A stretch of DNA of 64,000 bases from DASWJZ01 sp963805325 (GCA_963805325.1 CAWDTS010000009.1:583469-647468), one strand, 5' to 3'; numbered from the stretch's first letter, positions 41,632 through 51,973 are shown. Numbers and translations: made by a program. Notes: generated by a model from the sequence alone, not told the origin.

Positions 41632-43373
41632 GCAAGCCGAGGCCAGGGCACCCGCCCAGTTGTGGCGATGGCGATGTGTGTGCTGTTCGCGATCATCGCG
41701 GCCGTCGCGCTCTGGTACGCCGACCGGCAGCAGACCCCCGCGCCGCCGCCGCCGGTCGCCGAGCAGCCCGCGCCGCCCAAGCCGGACCCCGCCGCAGGCC
41801 AGCAGGCCGCCCGGGTGCTCGACGAGGACGACCGGATCGAGGCGAACGTGTTCGGCAGGCCGCAGGCGCACCCGCTCCCGTCGCCCCCGACCGTCGTCCT
41901 CGCGCCGCGGCCGCAGCCCTACACCCTCGACTCGCTGGTCGCGCTGGGAAGCGCCAACCGGGTCAACCCCACCACCGTCGACCTCCTCAAGTCGATCGTC
42001 GTGGCGCCGGGCGCGAGCCTCGACGTCGAGGCGCCGGGCACAACGCTGCGGCTCACCAGCGGCACCGCCGGTTTCACCTCGATCGTCGGCTGGAAGGCCG
42101 CGATCACGCTGGCAGGCTCCGCCGCCGCGCCACTGACCGTGACCAGCTGGGACGGGGCGGCCAAGGCCCCCGACACCGCCGTCGGCGACGGACGGGCCTA
42201 CCTCCGCAGCATCGGAGCGGACCTGTCGATGCACTTCGTGCACGTCACGTCGCTGGGCTTCTGGAGCGGTCGGACGGGTGGGGTCGCCCTGACCGGCACC
42301 GGGGCTGCCCCTCCACCGGCACGATCACCAACACGCAGATCGAGAACGGCCACTACGGCCTGTTCACCGACGACATCAGCAAGCTGGCGGTAGCCGACAG
42401 CACCTTCAGCCACGACGAGCTGACCGGCGTCCTGTTGCACCGCGGCACCACGAATGTCGTCATCGAGCGGTCGGCGGCCGAGGCCAACGGGGCCGACGGC
42501 TTCGTGGCCGACCGCGGCTCGGAGTCGGTAGTGCTGCGCCAGATCACCGCGACGGCGAACCACGGCGACGGCGTCCGTCTCGACGGACGTCCGCTGGCCG
42601 AGGACTCCGGCCCCGCGGGCGCCAGCAACGTCCCGCACAAGGACTTCCGCCTGGAGGGCTCCCTCGTGCGGGCCAACCAGGACGACGGCGTGCAGGCCCT
42701 CGACGGCGACCATGTGGTCATCACCGGCAACCGCGTGGTGGGTCACCAGGAAGGCATCGTGGTCACGGGCCAGTCCGTCGACGTCGAGGTCTCCGCCAAC
42801 GAGGTCGTCGGGTCCGTTTCCACCGGGATCGCCCTGCGCGACGGGCCGACCAACGTCGTCGTGCGGGCCAACAAGGTCGAAGGCGGGGCCATCGGGCTGC
42901 AGGTCCGCGACGCCCACGTCCAGCTGCGTGACAACGCCGTCAGCGACGCCACCAACCACGGCTTGTCGGTCGTCGGCGAAGCGGGCGGCACGACAGCCGA
43001 GGGCAACTCGCTGCGGGGCGCAGGCGCCAGCGCGTTGGACGTGGCCCGGCTGGCGCCCGACGCGCTGGTCACGCTGAACGCGAACGACGACAGCGGCTGG
43101 AAGGTCCAGGTCCCGATCGGGGACTACCTCACCGACCTCGTCCGCGACCACCCTCTTCTGCCCCTGTGGGTGCTGGTGCTGCTCGCGCCGATCTTCCTCG
43201 TCGTGCTGCGCCGCCGCCGCAGCTCGCGGCCCTACATCGAGGGCGCGGGGGAGCCGGAGCCGCCCGCGGCGACGGGCCTCGACGTCCACGGCGAGACCCT
43301 GCTGCTGCCCCGCTCGTTGGTGGGACGACCTGTCCCACCGCACCTGCGAACGAATGGAGGCGGTCCGCGATGA
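41617..43373 (+). CDS. Membrane-anchored right-handed beta-helix protein, frameshifted once
   Basis: About 585 residues. The N-terminal helix is VVAMAMCVLFAIIAAVALWY, then a Pro-rich linker, then some ten beta-helix turns rich in Asn and Val (DISKLAVADSTFSHDELTGV, GDHVVITGNRVVGHQEGIVV, TNVVVRANKVEGGAIGLQV), and a C-terminal helix LPLWVLVLLAPIFLVVLRRR. The fold is shared with polysaccharide lyases and mannuronan C5-epimerases (AlgG). Because it lies in an operon with a processive synthase and ugd it may modify the polymer. One extra G near 42,305 shifts the frame. It overlaps the synthase upstream. Confidence 0.82.
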
Positions 43374-44395
43374 TCCGCCGACTCGCCCTCGCGCTGACCG
43401 CCGTGCTCGTCACGGCCGCGTGCAACCAGACCGTCGCCTCCCAGGCGCATCCCACCCAGGGCGCGGCGACGCCGGTCGGGGCCGCCGGAGCACCCGCGGC
43501 CGCGCCCGTCAAGTGCGACGGGACGAGCGTGACCGACGTCTCGACGTTCGACCAGCTGCAGAAGGCGTTGGCCGCCGCGGCACCCGGCGGGGTTATCCGG
43601 CTCGCATCCGGGCGCTACACCGGCCATGTCACGCTGAGCGCCAAGGGCACCGCCGACGCCCCGATCACGCTGTGCGGCCCGCGTGACGCCGTGCTCGACG
43701 GTGGCACCGACGACGGATACACGCTCTACCTCAACGGGGCCGACCACACGCGGATCGCGGGGTTCACGGTGCACGGCGGCCAGAAGGGTGTGATGGTGGA
43801 CGCCTCGTCGTCGGTCCTCCTGGAGGGACTGCAGATCACCGACGTCGGCGAAGAGGGCATCCACCTGCGCCGCGGCAGTTCCGACGACATCGTCCGGGGC
43901 AACGTCGTGCGCAACACCGGCCAACGCACGGAGAAGTACGGCGAAGGCATCTACGTCGGCACCGCCAAGAGCAACTGGTGCACCTACAGCGACTGCCAAC
44001 CGGACCGCAGCGACCGCAACGTCATCGAGGCCAACGACATCGCCGGGACGACCGCCGAGTCGGTCGACATCAAGGAAGGCACGACCGGCGGCACCCTGCG
44101 CGACAACACGTTCTCCGGCACCGGGATGTCGGCGGCCGACGCATGGGTGAACGTCAAGGGCAACGAGTGGCAGATCGTCGGCAACACCGGCACCGCCGCG
44201 CCCGTCGACGGTTTCCAGACCCACCGGATCCTCGACGGTTGGGGGGCCCGCAACGTGTTCGACGCCAACCATGCCGTCCTCGACGGACCCGGCTTCGCTT
44301 TCAACATCACCAAGGACGACGACAACAACCGCGTCGCCTGCTCGAACACCGCTGAGGCCGCAGGCAAGGGCCTCACCAACATCGCCTGCTCCTGA
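43370..44395 (+). CDS. Lipoprotein right-handed beta-helix protein
   Basis: A 341-residue exported protein. The signal ends in a lipobox (LTAVLVTAACNQ). The body has pectate-lyase-like turns (LQKALAAAAPGGVIRLASGR, GVMVDASSSVLLEGLQITDV, SDDIVRGNVVRNTG) and the segment KYGEGIYVGTAKSNW. It resembles proteins of the chondroitinase-B/alginate-lyase fold, but catalytic residues cannot be assigned. Its ATG overlaps the previous stop (ATGA), with GGAGG upstream. The frame is intact. Confidence 0.85.
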   Translation: MIRRLALALTAVLVTAACNQTVASQAHPTQGAATPVGAAGAPAAAPVKCDGTSVTDVSTFDQLQKALAAAAPGGVIRLASGRYTGHVTLSAKGTADAPITLCGPRDAVLDGGTDDGYTLYLNGADHTRIAGFTVHGGQKGVMVDASSSVLLEGLQITDVGEEGIHLRRGSSDDIVRGNVVRNTGQRTEKYGEGIYVGTAKSNWCTYSDCQPDRSDRNVIEANDIAGTTAESVDIKEGTTGGTLRDNTFSGTGMSAADAWVNVKGNEWQIVGNTGTAAPVDGFQTHRILDGWGARNVFDANHAVLDGPGFAFNITKDDDNNRVACSNTAEAAGKGLTNIACS

Positions 44396-44419
44396 CCTGA
44401 TCCACGAGAGGACACCATC

Positions 44420-45781
44420 ATGACCACCCACGCGACCGGCGAGACCACGACCGACGCCGCCCCCCGCCCGCGCCTGACCGTCATCGGCACCGGCTACCTG
44501 GGCGCGACCCACGCTGCCTGCATGGCCCAGCTCGGCTTCGACGTCCTCGGCGTCGACGTCGACCAGGAGAAGATCGCCGCACTGCAGCGTGGCGAGCTCC
44601 CGTTCTACGAGCCCGGGCTGGAGGAGCTCATCACCGCGCAGGTCGAGGCGGGCAGACTGCGGTTCACCACGTCGATGGAGGAGGCCGCCGCGTTCGGCGA
44701 CGTCCACTTCCTGTGCGTGGGCACTCCGCAGAAGAAGGGCGAGTTCGCCGCCGACCTGACCTACGTTGACGCCGCCATCACGCAGCTGGCCCAGCACTTG
44801 AAGCGGCCCTGCGTCGTCGCGGGGAAGTCCACGGTGCCCGTCGGCACCGCCTCTCGACTGGCCGATCTGCTGCGCGAGCTGGCCCCGGCCGGAACCGACG
44901 TCGAGCTCGCGTGGAACCCCGAGTTCCTGCGCGAGGGCTTCGCGATCGAGGACACCCTCCGACCCGACCGCCTGGTCATCGGCGTCCACTCGGCCCGGGC
45001 CGAGCAGGTGCTCCGCGAGGTCTACGCCCCCCTGCTGGATACGGGCGTGCCCATGATCGTCACTGACTATGCGACCGCCGAACTGGTCAAGGTGAGCGCC
45101 AACGCGTTCCTGGCCACGAAGATCTCGTTCATCAACGCGATGGCCGAGGTCTGCGAGATCGTCCACGCCGACGTCACGCAGCTCGGCCAGGCGCTCGCCC
45201 TCGACCCGCGCATCGGCGGCCGCTTCCTGTCGGCCGGGCTGGGGTTCGGCGGCGGCTGCCTGCCCAAGGACATCAGGGCGTTCATGGCCAGAGCGGGCGA
45301 GCTGGGTGCCGACCAGGCGCTGAGCTTCCTCAGGGAGGTCGACGCCATCAACATGCGACGTCGCGCGCGGATGATCGACCTCGCGCGCGAGCAGTGCGAC
45401 GGGTCGCTGCTGGGCAAGCGGATCGCAGTGTTCGGCGCCGCGTTCAAGCCCGAGTCCGACGACATCCGCGACTCTCCCGCGCTGAACGTCGCTGCGTCGC
45501 TGCAGCTGCAGGGCGCCCAGGTCACCGTCTACGACCCCAAGGCGAATGACAATGCCCGCAAGATGTACCCGACCCTCTCCTACGCCGACTCGGCGCTCGA
45601 GGCCGCAGGCCGGGCTCACCTGGTCCTGCACCTGACCGAGTGGAAGGAGTTCCGGCAGATGGACCCGGAGGCACTCGGGCAGGTCGTGACGACACGGCGG
45701 ATCGTCGACGGGCGCAACGCGCTCGACCCCGAGCTGTGGCGGGCCGCAGGCTGGACCTACCGGGCGCTGGGTCGCCCCTGA
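44420..45781 (+). CDS. ugd: UDP-glucose 6-dehydrogenase
   Basis: A 453-residue enzyme that oxidises UDP-glucose to UDP-glucuronate with two NAD+. The N-terminal Rossmann motif is LTVIGTGYLGATHAA. ELAWNPEFLREGFAIED and the catalytic Cys in GLGFGGGCLPKDIRAF are present, and a second Rossmann domain has IAVFGAAFKPESDDIRDSPA. It begins 25 bases after the beta-helix lipoprotein and would supply the sugar acid for the synthase at 39,548. The frame is intact. Confidence 0.95.
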   Translation: MTTHATGETTTDAAPRPRLTVIGTGYLGATHAACMAQLGFDVLGVDVDQEKIAALQRGELPFYEPGLEELITAQVEAGRLRFTTSMEEAAAFGDVHFLCVGTPQKKGEFAADLTYVDAAITQLAQHLKRPCVVAGKSTVPVGTASRLADLLRELAPAGTDVELAWNPEFLREGFAIEDTLRPDRLVIGVHSARAEQVLREVYAPLLDTGVPMIVTDYATAELVKVSANAFLATKISFINAMAEVCEIVHADVTQLGQALALDPRIGGRFLSAGLGFGGGCLPKDIRAFMARAGELGADQALSFLREVDAINMRRRARMIDLAREQCDGSLLGKRIAVFGAAFKPESDDIRDSPALNVAASLQLQGAQVTVYDPKANDNARKMYPTLSYADSALEAAGRAHLVLHLTEWKEFRQMDPEALGQVVTTRRIVDGRNALDPELWRAAGWTYRALGRP

Positions 45782-46022
45782 TCCACCCACCTCGGGCTGC
45801 CTCACCGAAGTCAGGGCGCGGCTGGGGTCGTGTACTCTACGGAATGCGACCACCCCGTCGCGCGTTGATTCGCGCGTCAGGGCGCTCAAGTGGAGCCCCG
45901 CTCCCACCCGTGCCACCTCTGGTAGCCGGGTCCGGTCCGCCGACGAGCCGACGGCTCGTCGGCTGTGGCCGTTGTGGGTCTCCGCTCCGTCGCGCCACAC
46001 GACGTCGAAACGAGGAGACCCC
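45782..46022 (+). promoter_or_regulatory. infC leader with strong hairpin
   Basis: A 240-base leader precedes infC. A perfect 11-bp hairpin (GCCGACGAGCC/GGCTCGTCGGC, 45,939-45,963, 3-base loop) lies about 60 bases before the start codon, and TACTCT at 45,833 is a possible -10. The IF3-L35-L20 operon is autoregulated in many bacteria through such leaders, so this hairpin may be part of an attenuator or operator. No T-run follows it. Confidence 0.5.
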
Positions 46023-46592
46023 ATCACCACAGAGACACGCATCAACGACCGCATCCGCGTTCCGGAGGTCCGCCTGGTCGGGCCGAACGGGGAGCAGGTC
46101 GGAATTGTGCGTATCGAGGACGCCCTGCGGCTTGCGCAGGAGGCCGAGCTCGACCTCGTCGAGGTCGCGGCCCAAGCCCGCCCGCCGGTCTGCAAGCTCA
46201 TGGACTACGGCAAGTTCAAGTACGAGAGCGCGCAGAAGGCCCGGGAGTCCCGCCGAAACCAGCAGCTCACCACGATCAAGGAACAGAAGCTCCGACCGAA
46301 GATCGATACGCACGACTACGAGACCAAGCGCGGACACGTCCGGCGCTTCCTCGAAGGCGGCAACAAGGTCAAGGTCACGATCATGTTCCGTGGTCGCGAG
46401 CAGTCCCGCCCCGAGCTGGGGTTCCGACTGCTGCAGCGGCTCGCGGAGGACGTGAGCGATCTGGGTGTGGTCGAGGCGACGCCCAAGCAGGACGGCCGCA
46501 ACATGACGATGGTTATCGCACCGACCAAGAAGCCCCAGCCCAAGCAGCGCCAGGTGGCCACTCCCGCGCCGGAGCCCGCCCCGCCCGCCTGA
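46023..46592 (+). CDS. infC: Translation initiation factor IF-3 with ATC start codon
   Basis: A 189-residue factor that keeps the 30S subunit free and checks the start codon. It has TRINDRIRVPEVRLVGPNGE, PPVCKLMDYGKFKYESAQKA, LRPKIDTHDYETKRGHVRRF and MFRGREQSRPELGFRLLQRL. The conserved N-terminus begins at ATC 46023, with GAGGAG six bases before it. No ATG or GTG is close; an ATG in frame at 45972 would add 17 non-conserved residues. IF-3 is known to use rare starts (AUU in E. coli) for self-control. Confidence 0.95.
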   Translation: MTTETRINDRIRVPEVRLVGPNGEQVGIVRIEDALRLAQEAELDLVEVAAQARPPVCKLMDYGKFKYESAQKARESRRNQQLTTIKEQKLRPKIDTHDYETKRGHVRRFLEGGNKVKVTIMFRGREQSRPELGFRLLQRLAEDVSDLGVVEATPKQDGRNMTMVIAPTKKPQPKQRQVATPAPEPAPPA

Positions 46593-46654
46593 CCAGCACG
46601 TTCTACTCCCCACCGGCGCCCCGTCCGCGGGGCGTCGCCTATGAAGGAACCGCC

Positions 46655-46849
46655 ATGCCCAAGAACAAGACGCACTCCGGGATCTCCAAGCGGGTCAAGG
46701 TGACCGGCACCGGCAAGATCATGCGCCAGCAGGCGGGCCTTCGGCACCGTCTCGAGGTCAAGTCGAGCAAGGAGACGCGCGACCTCGCACGCGTCGTGCC
46801 GGTGAACAAGGCCGACCTCAAGCGGGTCAAGAAGCTTCTCGGCCGCTAA
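46655..46849 (+). CDS. rpmI: Ribosomal protein bL35
   Basis: A 64-residue basic protein starting MPKNKTHSGISKRVKVTGTG and ending DLKRVKKLLGR, as expected for bL35. It is second in the conserved infC-rpmI-rplT operon, with GAAGGAA before the ATG. Confidence 0.97.
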   Translation: MPKNKTHSGISKRVKVTGTGKIMRQQAGLRHRLEVKSSKETRDLARVVPVNKADLKRVKKLLGR

Positions 46850-46890
46850 GCGTCGCTCTTCCCCTCCCGACCACGTAAGGACTGATCCCC

Positions 46891-47274
46891 ATGGCACGCG
46901 TCAAGCGCGCGGTCAACGCCCACAAGAAGCGGCGTACCACCCTCGAGCTGGCCAGCGGCTACCGCGGCCAGCGGTCGCGGCTCTACCGCAAGGCGAAGGA
47001 GCAGGTGCTCCATTCGCTCAACTACGCCTACCGCGACCGCCGCGCGCGCAAGGGCGACTTCCGGCAGCTGTGGATCACGCGCATCAACGCCGCGGCGCGC
47101 GCCAACGGCATGACCTACAACCGGTTCATCCAGGGCCTCAAGGCTGCGGGTGTGGAGGTCGACCGCAAGGTGCTCGCCGACATCGCCGTCACCGACGAGA
47201 CCGCGTTCGCCGCGCTCGTCGAGGTCGCCAGGGCGAACGTGCCTGCCCAGCCCACGAAGGACTCGGCGGCCTGA
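46891..47274 (+). CDS. rplT: Ribosomal protein bL20
   Basis: A 127-residue basic protein starting MARVKRAVNAHKKRRTTLEL, with RGQRSRLYRKAKEQVLHSLN and the conserved FIQGLKAAGVEVDRKVLADI. It is the third gene of the operon, with GTAAGGA upstream. Its stop overlaps the proposed start of the rRNA methyltransferase. Confidence 0.97.
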   Translation: MARVKRAVNAHKKRRTTLELASGYRGQRSRLYRKAKEQVLHSLNYAYRDRRARKGDFRQLWITRINAAARANGMTYNRFIQGLKAAGVEVDRKVLADIAVTDETAFAALVEVARANVPAQPTKDSAA

Positions 47275-48176
47275 ACCCGACCCGCGAGCGTCCCGGCACC
47301 GCGCCGCCCGATCCCGACCCGCCCCGCACCGAACGCGCCGCCCGCGTCGTCGCAGCCCGCAAGCTGCTGCGGCGCGTGGGCCGCGACCGGGCGGGGCGGT
47401 TCCTCGTCGAGGGTGCCCAGGCCGTCCGGGAGGCTCTGCGCTACGGCGTTGTGCACGAGCTGCTCGTCACCGACGCGGCGGCGCAGCGCCATCCCGAGCT
47501 CCTGACCGGCGGCCCGGTCGTGCGGATCACCGAGCGCGCGGCCGCCTCGCTGTCCGACACCGTCACCCCGCAGGGCGTCCTCGCCGTCTGTGACCTGGTC
47601 GACGTCCCGCTCGGCCAGGCGCTCGGGGGAGCGGCGCGGCTCGTCGCGGTATGTGTGGCGGTCGCCGACCCCGGCAACGCGGGCACGATCGTCCGGGTCG
47701 CGGACGCGGCGGGCGCGGACGCCGTCGTGCTCGCCGGGGACACGGTCGACCCGCACAACGGCAAGGCGGTGCGGGCCTCCACCGGCTCGGTGTTCCACGT
47801 CCCGATCGCGCGCGAACGCGACGCGCTCACCGCGCTCGACGCCTGCCGCGCCGCCGGGCTCACGCTGCTCGTCGCCGACGGCCGCGGCGAGCTCAACCTG
47901 CACGATCCCGCTGCGGCCGAGGTGCTCGCCGGGCCGGTGGCGTGGATATTCGGTGGAGAGGCCCACGGGGTCCCCGCCACCGTTGCGGAACGGGCCGACC
48001 ACCGTGTCCGTGTGCCGATCTACGGTCGGGCCGAAAGCCTCAACCTGGCCACCGCCGCGGCGGTGTGCCTCTACGCGAGCGTCGCGGTCCGCCCGGTGGC
48101 CGGGGAACAGGGCGGGGGCCTGCGGGATGTCGGTGGAGGGTCGTCCGGCCGCGCCCATAGGATTTGGCCATCATGA
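47271..48176 (+). CDS. TrmH/SpoU-family RNA 2'-O-methyltransferase
   Basis: About 300 residues. The substrate-binding N-terminus has RVGRDRAGRFLVEGAQAVRE. The SPOUT knot has motif 1 VADPGNAGTIVRVADAAGAD, motif 2 AWIFGGEAHGVP and motif 3 ESLNLATAAAVCLYAS. In actinobacteria this gene usually lies between rplT and pheS. The start is uncertain: the frame is open far upstream and no ATG or GTG fits well. A CTG at 47271, overlapping the rplT stop, is the best position. It ends overlapping pheS as ATGA. Confidence 0.88.
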   Translation: MNPTRERPGTAPPDPDPPRTERAARVVAARKLLRRVGRDRAGRFLVEGAQAVREALRYGVVHELLVTDAAAQRHPELLTGGPVVRITERAAASLSDTVTPQGVLAVCDLVDVPLGQALGGAARLVAVCVAVADPGNAGTIVRVADAAGADAVVLAGDTVDPHNGKAVRASTGSVFHVPIARERDALTALDACRAAGLTLLVADGRGELNLHDPAAAEVLAGPVAWIFGGEAHGVPATVAERADHRVRVPIYGRAESLNLATAAAVCLYASVAVRPVAGEQGGGLRDVGGGSSGRAHRIWPS

Positions 48177-49219
48177 CTGGGAGCACCGACGTGAGCAGTC
48201 CGCTCGATGCACTGGCCGCCGCCGTCGCCGCGGCCAAAGCGGCATTCTCCGGGGCAGCCGACCTCGCCGCCCTGGCCGCCGCAAAGCCTGCTCACCTGGG
48301 GGACCGTGCGCCGCTGCTGCTCGCCCGCCGCGAGCTCGGGTCGCTGCCGGGCCCCGAACGCGCCGACGCGGGCAAGCGGGTCAACGCCGCACGTCAGGAG
48401 GCCCAGGCGGCGTTCGACGAGCGGCACGAGGCGCTGGTGGCCGACCGCGACGAGCGGGTGCTCGTCGAGGAGGCCGTCGATGTCACGCTGCCGTGGGACC
48501 GGGTCCCGCGCGGTGCCCGCCACCCGCTCACCCAGCTGGCCGAGCGCATCGCCGACGTCTTCGTCGGCATGGGCTGGGAGGTGGCCGAGGGCCCTGAGGT
48601 CGAGTCGGCGTGGCTGAACTTCGACGCGCTGAACTTCAAGAAGGACCACCCGGCCCGCACGATGCAGGACACGTTCTACCTGGGTGACAAGGACGACGAC
48701 GAGAGCATCGTCCTGCGCACCCACACCTCGCCGGTCCAGATCCGAGCGTTGCTGGAGCGCGACCTGCCCGTGTACGTGGTGTGCCCAGGCCGCACGTTCC
48801 GCACCGATGCGCTCGACGCCACCCACACACCGGTGTTCCACCAGGTCGAGGGCCTGGCCGTGGACAAGGGGCTCACCATGGCCCACCTCAAGGGGACGCT
48901 CGACGCGTTCGCGCGCGCGATGTTCGGCAGCACCTCGAAGATCCGGCTGCGCCCGTCCTACTTCCCCTTCACCGAGCCCTCGGCCGAGCCGGACGTCTGG
49001 TTCCCCGAGAAGAAGGGCGGCGCGGGCTGGGTCGAGTGGGGCGGCTGCGGGATGGTGCACCCCAACGTCCTGCGCGCCTGCGGGGTCGATCCGGACGTCT
49101 ACTCCGGCTTCGCCTTCGGGATGGGCATCGAGCGCACGCTGATGTTCCGCAACGGCATCCCCGACATGCGCGACATGGTCGAGGGCGACGTCCGGTTCAG
49201 CCGCGCTTTCGGCATCTAA
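48173..49219 (+). CDS. pheS: Phenylalanyl-tRNA synthetase alpha subunit
   Basis: A 348-residue class II synthetase subunit. It has an N-terminal coiled region, motif 1 region HPLTQLAERIADVFVGMGWE, motif 2 VVCPGRTFRTDALDATHTPV and FHQVEGLAVDKGLTMAHLKG, then motif 3 GFAFGMGIERTLMFRNGIPD. The ATG at 48173 overlaps the methyltransferase stop. The frame is intact. It pairs with pheT 78 bases downstream. Confidence 0.97.
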   Translation: MTGSTDVSSPLDALAAAVAAAKAAFSGAADLAALAAAKPAHLGDRAPLLLARRELGSLPGPERADAGKRVNAARQEAQAAFDERHEALVADRDERVLVEEAVDVTLPWDRVPRGARHPLTQLAERIADVFVGMGWEVAEGPEVESAWLNFDALNFKKDHPARTMQDTFYLGDKDDDESIVLRTHTSPVQIRALLERDLPVYVVCPGRTFRTDALDATHTPVFHQVEGLAVDKGLTMAHLKGTLDAFARAMFGSTSKIRLRPSYFPFTEPSAEPDVWFPEKKGGAGWVEWGGCGMVHPNVLRACGVDPDVYSGFAFGMGIERTLMFRNGIPDMRDMVEGDVRFSRAFGI

Positions 49220-49297
49220 GGGTCTTTGCGGCGCGGTAGCGCTACGAGACATGACCCCCGGCTCGATCGGGAGCACGGCCTTGGAGGGGAGGAAGGA

Positions 49298-51793
49298 ATG
49301 CGTGTGTTGCAGTCCTGGCTGTCCGAGCACGTCGCCGACCTGCCGTCGGTGGACGCGACCGCGGAGGCGTTCGTCCGCGTCGGCTTCGAGATCGAGGAGA
49401 TCCACCCGGCGCCGGAGATCACCGGACCGCTGAAGGTCGGCCGGGTGCTGGAGATCGAGGAGCTCACCGGCCTCAAGAAGCCGATCCGCTGGTGCCAGGT
49501 CGACGTCGGGGAGCCTGCTGCCCGCGGGGTGATCTGCGGGGCGACCAACTTCGCGGTCGGCGACCTCGTCGTCGTCTCGCTGCCCGGCGCGGTCCTGCCC
49601 GGCGGCTTCACGATCACCGCGCGCAAGACCTACGGGCACGTGTCCGACGGCATGATCGCCTCGGTCAGGGAGCTGGGCATCGGCGCCGACCACGCAGGCA
49701 TCCTCGTTCTGCCGCCGCGCACCGCCGAGCCGGGCGACGACGCGCTGCCGCTGCTCGTCGCCGCAGCGGATCCGGTGATCGAGCTGAACATCAACCCCGA
49801 CCGCGGTTACGCGTTCTCGGTCCGCGGGCTGGCGCGAGAGATCGCGACGGCCACCGACACCGACTTCACCGACCCGGCGGGCCGCGTCGCCGTGCCGGCC
49901 GCCGAGGGCGAGCGTGGCCGGTCACGCTCGCCGACGACGGCTGCCTGCGGTTCGTCGCCCGCCGCGTGAACGGCGTCGACCCGCCGGGCGGCGGCGCCAT
50001 GGTGGATGCAGCGGCGGCTGCTCGCGGCCGGGATGCGGCCGATCTCGCTGATCGTCGACGTCACGAACTACGTGATGCTCGAGCTGGGCCAGCCGCTGCA
50101 CGCCTACGACGCCGGCGCGGCTGTCCGGGCCGATCGTCGTGCGGCGGGCGCGGCTCGGGGAGAAGCTCACCACGCTCGACGACGTCGAGCGCAGGCTCGA
50201 CCCGGACGACCTGCTGATCACCGACGACTCCGGGCCGATCGGGCTGGCGGGCGTCATGGGCGGGGCGTCGACCGAGATCCCGCGCCGCGGCAGCCGACGA
50301 CCGATCGACGTCCTGATCGAGGCCGCGCACTTCGACCCGGCCGTGATCGCGCGCGGCGCCCGTCGGCACAAGCTGCCCAGCGAGGCGTCAAGCGGTTCGA
50401 GCGCACCGTCGATCCGCAGCTTCCGCCGGTGGCGGCCGAGCGCGCCGCCGCAGCTGCTCGTCGAGCACGGGGGCGGCACGGTCGCGCCGGGCCGCACCGA
50501 CGTGGGCGCCGCGCCGGTCGCCGCGCCGGTGCGGATGGCGCTGGACCTGCCCGACCGGGTCGCCGGCGTGGCCTACGCGCCCGGCGCGACCGTGCGCCGC
50601 CTGCGCCAGGTCGGCTGCGCGGTCGAGCTCGGCACCGGGCGCCGACGGTCGCGGCCAGGTCGTCGCGACCCCGCCGTCGTGGCGGCCGGACCTGCTCCAG
50701 CCCGCCGACCTCGTCGAGGAGGTGCTGCGGCTGGAGGGCTACGACGCGATCCCGTCGGTGCTGCCTGCCGCGCCCGCCGGGCGCGGGCTTGACCGCGGCG
50801 CAGCGCGCCGCCGCGCGGTGTCGCGTCGCGCTGGCCGAGGCCGGGTACGTCGAGGTGCTGCCGTTCCCGTTCGTCGGCCCGGCAGGTGTGGGACGCGTTC
50901 GGGCTGCGCCGCCGACGATGCGCGCCGCCGGACCGTGCACGTCCGCAACCCGCTCGACGCCGACCGCGCCGAGCTGGCCACCACGCTGCTGCCGGGGCTG
51001 CTCGACACGCTCGTCCGCAACCGGTCGCGCGGCGCGGCCGATCTCGCGCTCTGCGACGGTCGGGCAGGTCGTGCTGCCCCACCGCGAGCCAGTGCCGATG
51101 CCGGAGCCGGGCGTCGACGGACCGCCCGACCGACGCCGAGATCGCGCAGATCGCGGCCGCGCTGCCCGCCCAGCCGGTGCATGTCGGCGTCGTGCTGGCC
51201 GGTGACCGGGAGGCGCGCGGCTGGTGGGGGCGCGGGCGCGCCGGCGAGCTGGGCCGACGCCGTGCAGGCCGCCCGGCTGGTGGGCCAGGCGGCCGGGGTC
51301 GAGCTGCGGGTCACCGCGGGCGACGAACTCCGCCGTGGCATCCCGGCCGATGCGCCATGCTGCGGGTCGGCGACTGCCCGGTCGGGCACGCGGGCGAGCT
51401 GCACCCGAAGGTCGTCGAGGCGCTCGGGCTGCCGCCGCGCACCTGCGCGATGGAGCTGGACCTCGACCTGCTACCGCTCGACCGAGGCCCGTCCCGTCCC
51501 CGCCGTTTCGCCCTACCCGCCGATCGCGGTCGACGTGGCGCTGGTCGCCGGCGCCGCCGTGCCCGCCGCGCGAGCTGGCCGACGCGCTGCGTCGACGGCG
51601 GCGGCGAGCTGCTGGAGGACGTGCGGCTGTTCGACGTCTACACCGGCGAGCAGGTGGGCGAGGGCAAGCGGTCGCTGGCCTACACCCTCCGCTTCCGCGC
51701 CCCCGACCGCACGCTGACCAGCGAGGAGGCCAACGCCGCCCGCGACGCCGCGGTGGCCGTGGCGGTCCGACGCCATGGAGCCCGGTGCGCTGA
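49298..51793 (+). CDS. pheT: Phenylalanyl-tRNA synthetase beta subunit, heavily frameshifted
   Basis: About 830 residues. The first 200 read cleanly: MRVLQSWLSEHVADLPSVD, VICGATNFAVGDLVVVSLPG and NINPDRGYAFSVRGLAREIA. Beyond 49,915 the frame changes at least 18 times, yet B3/B4 editing-domain (SLIVDVTNYVMLELGQPLHA), B5 and anticodon-binding (LFDVYTGEQVGEGKRSLAYT) segments all follow in order. Nearly every shift is fixed by removing one C or G at a codon border. The stop at 51,791 assumes one missing C near 51,786. GGGGAGGAAGGA precedes the ATG. Confidence 0.92.
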
Positions 51794-51799
51794 CCCCCC

Positions 51800-51945
51800 G
51801 TGCGCGGAAAAGGTGGCCAGGGCCACCTTTCCGCGCACGAACCGGGGGGTGTCGCGCCACTTTCGCGCACGACCCGGGGGCCACGTCTCGCATCGCAGCA
51901 GGGTGACACTGCTCCGACCCAGTCGCAGCAGTGTCACCCTCCTGC
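51800..51945. repeat. Two large hairpins after pheT (terminator-like; shared repeat family)
   Basis: The first has arms of 18-19 bases (GTGCGCGGAAAAGGTGGCC and GGCCACCTTTCCGCGCAC, 51,800-51,838) and probably ends the pheST transcript. The second (51,895-51,945) has 19-base arms beginning GCAGCAGGGTGACACTGCT and belongs to the same family as the array at 35,598. Confidence 0.75.
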
Positions 51946-51973
51946 ACACGCGGGCCGCCAGGGCGGATCGAGC

